This document shows, piece after piece, positions 47,615-50,558 of a stretch of DNA of 50,558 bases. The notes beneath the pieces were generated by a model. It saw only the letters and a list, made by a program, of their open reading frames with translations, was not told the origin of the DNA and searched no databases. Position numbers and translations under genes: made by a program. The DNA lies in the NCBI GenBank assembly GCA_009777955.1, contig WRKW01000007.1:1-50558 (forward strand), in the 5' to 3' direction. Within the stretch, counting starts at the first letter, position 1, and each line of letters starts with the position of its first letter. Source of the stretch: Alphaproteobacteria bacterium (lineage in GTDB: Bacteria > Pseudomonadota > Alphaproteobacteria > Rs-D84).

Positions 47615-48070
47615 TTAATCCGACTCAATTGCCAATAATTTACGCTTTAAATCCAATCCCAATGAAAATCCGCCAATGTTGCCATTTGACGCTATTACCC
47701 GGTGACAAGGAATTATGATAGGGATCGGATTTCTGCCATTGGCATTTCCGGCGGCGCGTACTGCGCGTGGATGTCCAATATTTTCCGCAAGTTTGGCATA
47801 ACTTATGGTCTTACCATAAGGTATTTGCGTCAATGCGTTCCAGATATTCATTTGGAATTCGGTTCCAACGGGGGCGATTGGCAAATCAAACTTTTTTCTG
47901 TACCCCGTCAAATATTCTTTCATCTGTATAGTTGCGGCACAAAGCAAAGGGGTGTCGGCATACTTTGCGTCCGGCGGCGGTGTTCCGATATTTAATGCAA
48001 TAATTGCCCCATCCCGTTCAATAAATGTCATCGTGCCAAGGTTTGTATCAAGGGTTGTATAATTAGTCAT
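47615..48070 (-). CDS. ogt: Methylated-DNA-[protein]-cysteine S-methyltransferase
   Basis: 151 residues. The active-site PCHRV motif is present with the acceptor Cys, plus FQMNIWNALTQIPYGKTISYAKLAENIGHPRAVRAAGNANGRNPIPIIIPCHRV and NIGGFSLGLDLKRKLL around it (quoted in parts: the helix-turn-helix RAVRAAG finger and the Asn hinge). It removes methyl groups from O6-methylguanine. ATG 48070 is chosen since the fold starts there; upstream codons lack support. Convergent with the carboxypeptidase gene. Confidence 0.95.
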   Translation of the reverse strand: MTNYTTLDTNLGTMTFIERDGAIIALNIGTPPPDAKYADTPLLCAATIQMKEYLTGYRKKFDLPIAPVGTEFQMNIWNALTQIPYGKTISYAKLAENIGHPRAVRAAGNANGRNPIPIIIPCHRVIASNGNIGGFSLGLDLKRKLLAIESD

Positions 48071-48169
48071 TGAAGCGATAATCTGAATATCAGTCTTGAA
48101 TTTGCGTATCATCTGAATCCCAAAGGGCAAACAACAGCTTGCTATCCGTAGATATGAAATATCGAAAGA

Positions 48170-48245
48170 TGGTGCCGGTTGTCGGACTTGAACCAACGAC
48201 CTACTGATTACAAATCAGTTGCTCTACCAGCTGAGCTAAACCGGC
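48170..48245 (-). tRNA. tRNA-Thr (anticodon UGU)
   Basis: On the minus strand: GCCGGTT/AACCGGC acceptor stem, D-arm GCTCAGCTGGTAGAGC, anticodon loop TTTGTAA, T-loop TTCAAGT, discriminator A and encoded CCA at 48170-48172. Confidence 0.97.
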
Positions 48246-48397
48246 GCAAACGAATGTAAGCCTTATTATACATAGCTTTCAGTGTTTTACAAGCTATTTT
48301 TTAGATGTATAAAAAATGCTATAAATCGTCATAAAAATGTACAAAGTGACACAGTTTTGCACAAAATTTACACAAAAAGTGACACAAAGAAAACCGA

Positions 48398-48703
48398 TTG
48401 GGTTATGAAAAAGTAATTTCCGCAAGATTTCAATATCAGTCGAATCAAAACAGTCTGCGGGCAGTAGCTGATGCCGATGACTTGTCTGGCGGATTTTTAG
48501 TTGACGATGAGAATGACCTGTCTGGTGGCGTTCTGGCGGAAAAAGATGAGTTCTCTGAAAAAGCATATTTGATCGAACAGAGAATACCAAAGTTTCGTGT
48601 TCTACAAATCCGTGTTCATGGTGCAGACGGACAAAATTGCGGTATAAATTCGATAGAGCTAAAAAGCATCGCAGTAAGTGATTCCCTGACTGTATGGAAG
48701 TAA
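48398..48703 (+). CDS. Possible phage-derived protein, likely 5'-truncated, 101 aa
   Basis: The frame is open from 48383 and has only a TTG at 48398 as start; no ribosome site is visible. The protein has an acidic repeat (DADDLSGGFLVDDENDLSGGVLAE) and a beta-rich end. The stop lies 1 nt before the next start, so it is operonic with it. Truncation at the boundary with the tRNA-Thr region is inferred. Confidence 0.45.
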   Translation: MGYEKVISARFQYQSNQNSLRAVADADDLSGGFLVDDENDLSGGVLAEKDEFSEKAYLIEQRIPKFRVLQIRVHGADGQNCGINSIELKSIAVSDSLTVWK

Positions 48704-48704
48704 T

Positions 48705-49229
48705 ATGAATCATGTTGAAGATATCTTGCAATCTTTGAGAAATGATCAAAAGAAAGAATTTAGACCAGTGGCGGACATGGGGGAATTTTTCGGGGGAAAT
48801 CCGACGGGAAGAGCCGTAACCGCCACTTTGCAGGGCATGAATAGCGGAAATCCATTTGTACAGTTGGGAAGTCTGGCAATTCCAGCGTTAGAGAAAGAAA
48901 GACGGATGGCCATACAGCCGGAAACAGGTTTAGAGCGCGTCGTTAGTGGTGCTGCGGAATTTGCCACACCTGCTGGTTTAAAAGCAAAAGCAGTTAGCAG
49001 TATGTTGAAAGTTCCGCGAGTCTCGGCCGTACTTTCAAACAATAGAATAGGACGGGGGATTGGTTCTTTGTTAGCCCCAGCAGCAATACCGCTTGAAGTC
49101 ACGGGGGCTGCGATAGGCGGTGGCGCATCAAGTTATTTACAACCGGAAACCCAACTGGAAAAGTGGATTATTAAAAATATTGGAAAAGGCGCAACAATAG
49201 GTTTAGGTAGCAGATTACTTAAAAAATAA
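48705..49229 (+). CDS. Hypothetical phage-like protein, 174 aa
   Basis: 174 residues with glycine/alanine-rich hydrophobic stretches (GIGSLLAPAAIPLEVTGAAIGGGASSYL; quoted across two helices) and a basic C-terminus (GLGSRLLKK). The style resembles segments of large phage internal virion proteins. It starts 1 nt after the upstream stop. No specific family is identified. Confidence 0.5.
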   Translation: MNHVEDILQSLRNDQKKEFRPVADMGEFFGGNPTGRAVTATLQGMNSGNPFVQLGSLAIPALEKERRMAIQPETGLERVVSGAAEFATPAGLKAKAVSSMLKVPRVSAVLSNNRIGRGIGSLLAPAAIPLEVTGAAIGGGASSYLQPETQLEKWIIKNIGKGATIGLGSRLLKK

Positions 49230-49345
49230 GAATGGTAAGTCTCGTAAGCAACTGCCTATGAAATCTAAAATAAAATCACAAGTTCTTTTCCACATGCCCT
49301 TATTATAAGGCAAGAAGTAGTAAAAGTCAAGGATAAGGTCATACA

Positions 49346-50452
49346 ATGTCACTGATTGAAATCATATCGCTGGATTCGCAACTGGAAAACCGGGTTGTGC
49401 TGGCACCACGTTTGAATGGCAATTTCGGAATACTTAAATCTGGGGCTGATGCAGCAGAATCAGAAGTTAAAAAGCTGGAAGCAAACAAATTGGATGCTGA
49501 TGGCAGTAATATTACATCAGAATCACGGCAGATTGCCACGGGTATAGTAGGTGGTCTTGGCGGAGCGGGAATAGCCGGAGCAGTTAATCGTTTTGGTGTC
49601 GGCGCGGCGCGGAATTTTATAGGACGTGGCGCATTGCGTGAGGCATTGGAAGACGCAGCCGCCGGGCGTGCCGTAAGAGATGTGGATTTTGGTCACGTGA
49701 CCAGACAGCAGATGGATGAAATTAATAGAATCCCCGGTCTTGCTGAAAACGCAATAATGAGAGATGGACGATTGGTAATACCGGCAGAAAATGTAAAACA
49801 TATTTATAATAACCGTATTAATAGAGATGGCCTATCGTCCGATGAAGTTGTGAATTTATTGCAAAATACAATGCATGGACGCTCGCGGATAAGCGGCGGC
49901 GGGAATCCATATAGTGCCATGATGTCATATCCGGAAAATCCTACGGGGTATAGTATACTTCTACCAAATGCTAATAACACCGGTATTAATCAAGTTGATA
50001 ATGTAATACGTACCAAAAACGCAAACCAGTTAGCGAATAGAATAGAAAGAAATTCCAGCGGACTGGGAGGACGCAATCTTCCCCCATCAACCACCCAAGA
50101 GAACTTTCGCAGTATGCGATTTTCTGCACGTCAGCCCGCTGATGGTTCTATTGTTCCACAGACCGACGGAATTGTCAACAGAAATCTGATTTCCGGGCTG
50201 GCTGATAATAACAAAACTAAAACTTTGATAAATTCTGTTCAAGCTGGGAATGAAAATATAGCACAACAATCAAGCGTTCTTAATGAAGCATTTCAAAAAA
50301 GACGCATGACTGGATTTATGGATCCGGAAATAAAAGAATCAATAAAGCTTCCTCAGACCCGTAAGGCTGAAATTAATTATGAAAATTTCATGAATACCAA
50401 TAGAGATATGCGTTTATTAGAACAATCATTATTTGGGTCATGCCTAGATTAG
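49346..50452 (+). CDS. Phage-like protein with possible PBECR-type nuclease domain, 368 aa
   Basis: Residues about 1-50 are charged, 55-100 contain a glycine-rich hydrophobic segment (GIVGGLGGAGIAGAV), and residues about 145-230 (ENVKHIYNNRINRDGLSSDEVVNL...MMSYPENPTGYSILLPN) resemble the phage-encoded barnase/EndoU/colicin/RelE-like (PBECR) nuclease folds, in which KHI..(H/R) and the Asp/Glu pairs are typical. This is a weak, memory-based match. The C-terminus ends just before an IS-like start, so the gene may be truncated. Confidence 0.5.
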   Translation: MSLIEIISLDSQLENRVVLAPRLNGNFGILKSGADAAESEVKKLEANKLDADGSNITSESRQIATGIVGGLGGAGIAGAVNRFGVGAARNFIGRGALREALEDAAAGRAVRDVDFGHVTRQQMDEINRIPGLAENAIMRDGRLVIPAENVKHIYNNRINRDGLSSDEVVNLLQNTMHGRSRISGGGNPYSAMMSYPENPTGYSILLPNANNTGINQVDNVIRTKNANQLANRIERNSSGLGGRNLPPSTTQENFRSMRFSARQPADGSIVPQTDGIVNRNLISGLADNNKTKTLINSVQAGNENIAQQSSVLNEAFQKRRMTGFMDPEIKESIKLPQTRKAEINYENFMNTNRDMRLLEQSLFGSCLD

Positions 50453-50487
50453 ATAGATAAATTTGCCCATAAGGGTATGATTTATCT

Positions 50488-50558
50488 ATGAAAAACAAGT
50501 ACGCAAACGGAACGCACTTTTCGAAGTGTAAGTTCAGGCAATTGTTAAGAATGTTTTG
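50488..50558 (+). CDS. N-terminus of an IS1595-like transposase (partial)
   Basis: The visible residues MKNKYANGTHFSKCKFRQLL match the N-terminal helix-turn-helix region common in IS1595-family transposases (KYxNRSxISExKFRxLLRLF). AGATAAAT/ATTTATCT inverted repeats flank the 50455-50487 region. The rest is beyond the window. Confidence 0.5.
   Translation, partial: MKNKYANGTHFSKCKFRQLLRMF

Noticed and set aside
48294-48749. 151-codon minus-strand frame near tRNA-Thr
   Set aside because: It overlaps two plus-strand frames that form an operon, and has no recognised domain or start signals.

Overview
The window most likely comes from an uncultured, host-associated alphaproteobacterium with moderate GC. 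Supporting signs are a housekeeping set scattered in short operons on both strands, lipoprotein, FabI, LepB/RNase III, SmpB and L25 genes of proteobacterial type, a Tat-exported cell-wall amidase, a SodB-like superoxide dismutase, ferredoxin and acetate kinase, and many small exported Cys-containing proteins. The placement is inferred from gene content and protein flavour; no rRNA gene is present to confirm it. Two aminoacyl-tRNA synthetases (alpha2-type GlyRS, class II LysRS) are not the types usual in Alphaproteobacteria.

Layout. 1-3.5 kb: end of a small gene overlapping (ATGA) a giant exported protein with a C-terminal HExxH motif. 3.7-6.5 kb: exported cyclophilin, Nudix hydrolase, superoxide dismutase, tRNA-Ser with a 98-bp tandem repeat beside it. 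6.5-10.5 kb: lgt with a tiny upstream gene, BI-1-like membrane protein, ferredoxin, glyS, a decayed GIY-YIG gene. 10.4-13.1 kb: exported proteins of unknown role. 13.3-20.9 kb: ackA, fabI, dapB, ligA and a class A penicillin-binding protein. 21-23.7 kb: a DUF262/HNH accessory gene next to a tRNA-like relic, and an exported protein. 23.7-26.8 kb: lemA-htpX, tRNA-Gly, a likely element scar and a frameshifted exported protein. 26.7-31.8 kb: lysS, tgt, a membrane protein, rplY and smpB. 31.8-36.6 kb: holB-tatD, cell-wall amidase, lepB-rnc. 36.8-37.3 kb: a GIY-YIG gene boxed by inverted repeats. 37.4-41.2 kb: a second small-plus-giant exported protein pair with ATGA overlap. 41.4-48.2 kb: comM, an outer membrane barrel, a RelA/SpoT-like protein, a cold shock protein, a D,D-carboxypeptidase, ogt and tRNA-Thr. 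48.3 kb to the end: prophage-like remnant genes running into the start of an IS1595-like transposase.

The most notable signals are: (1) seven genes whose ATG lies exactly 6 nt after a -10 hexamer with a 17-18 bp spacer to a -35, implying leaderless mRNAs; (2) GIY-YIG nuclease genes embedded in REP-like palindromes, one as a 458-bp unit with ~58-bp imperfect inverted ends; (3) a repeated operon design of a small coiled-coil/membrane protein translationally coupled to an ~1140-residue Cys-rich exported protein; (4) a short repeat that has inserted in frame into linkers of both LigA and HolB; (5) mosaic intergenic repeats throughout. Envelope and cell-wall genes (lgt, PBP, amidase, carboxypeptidase, LepB, outer membrane barrel) and exported unknowns dominate the window.
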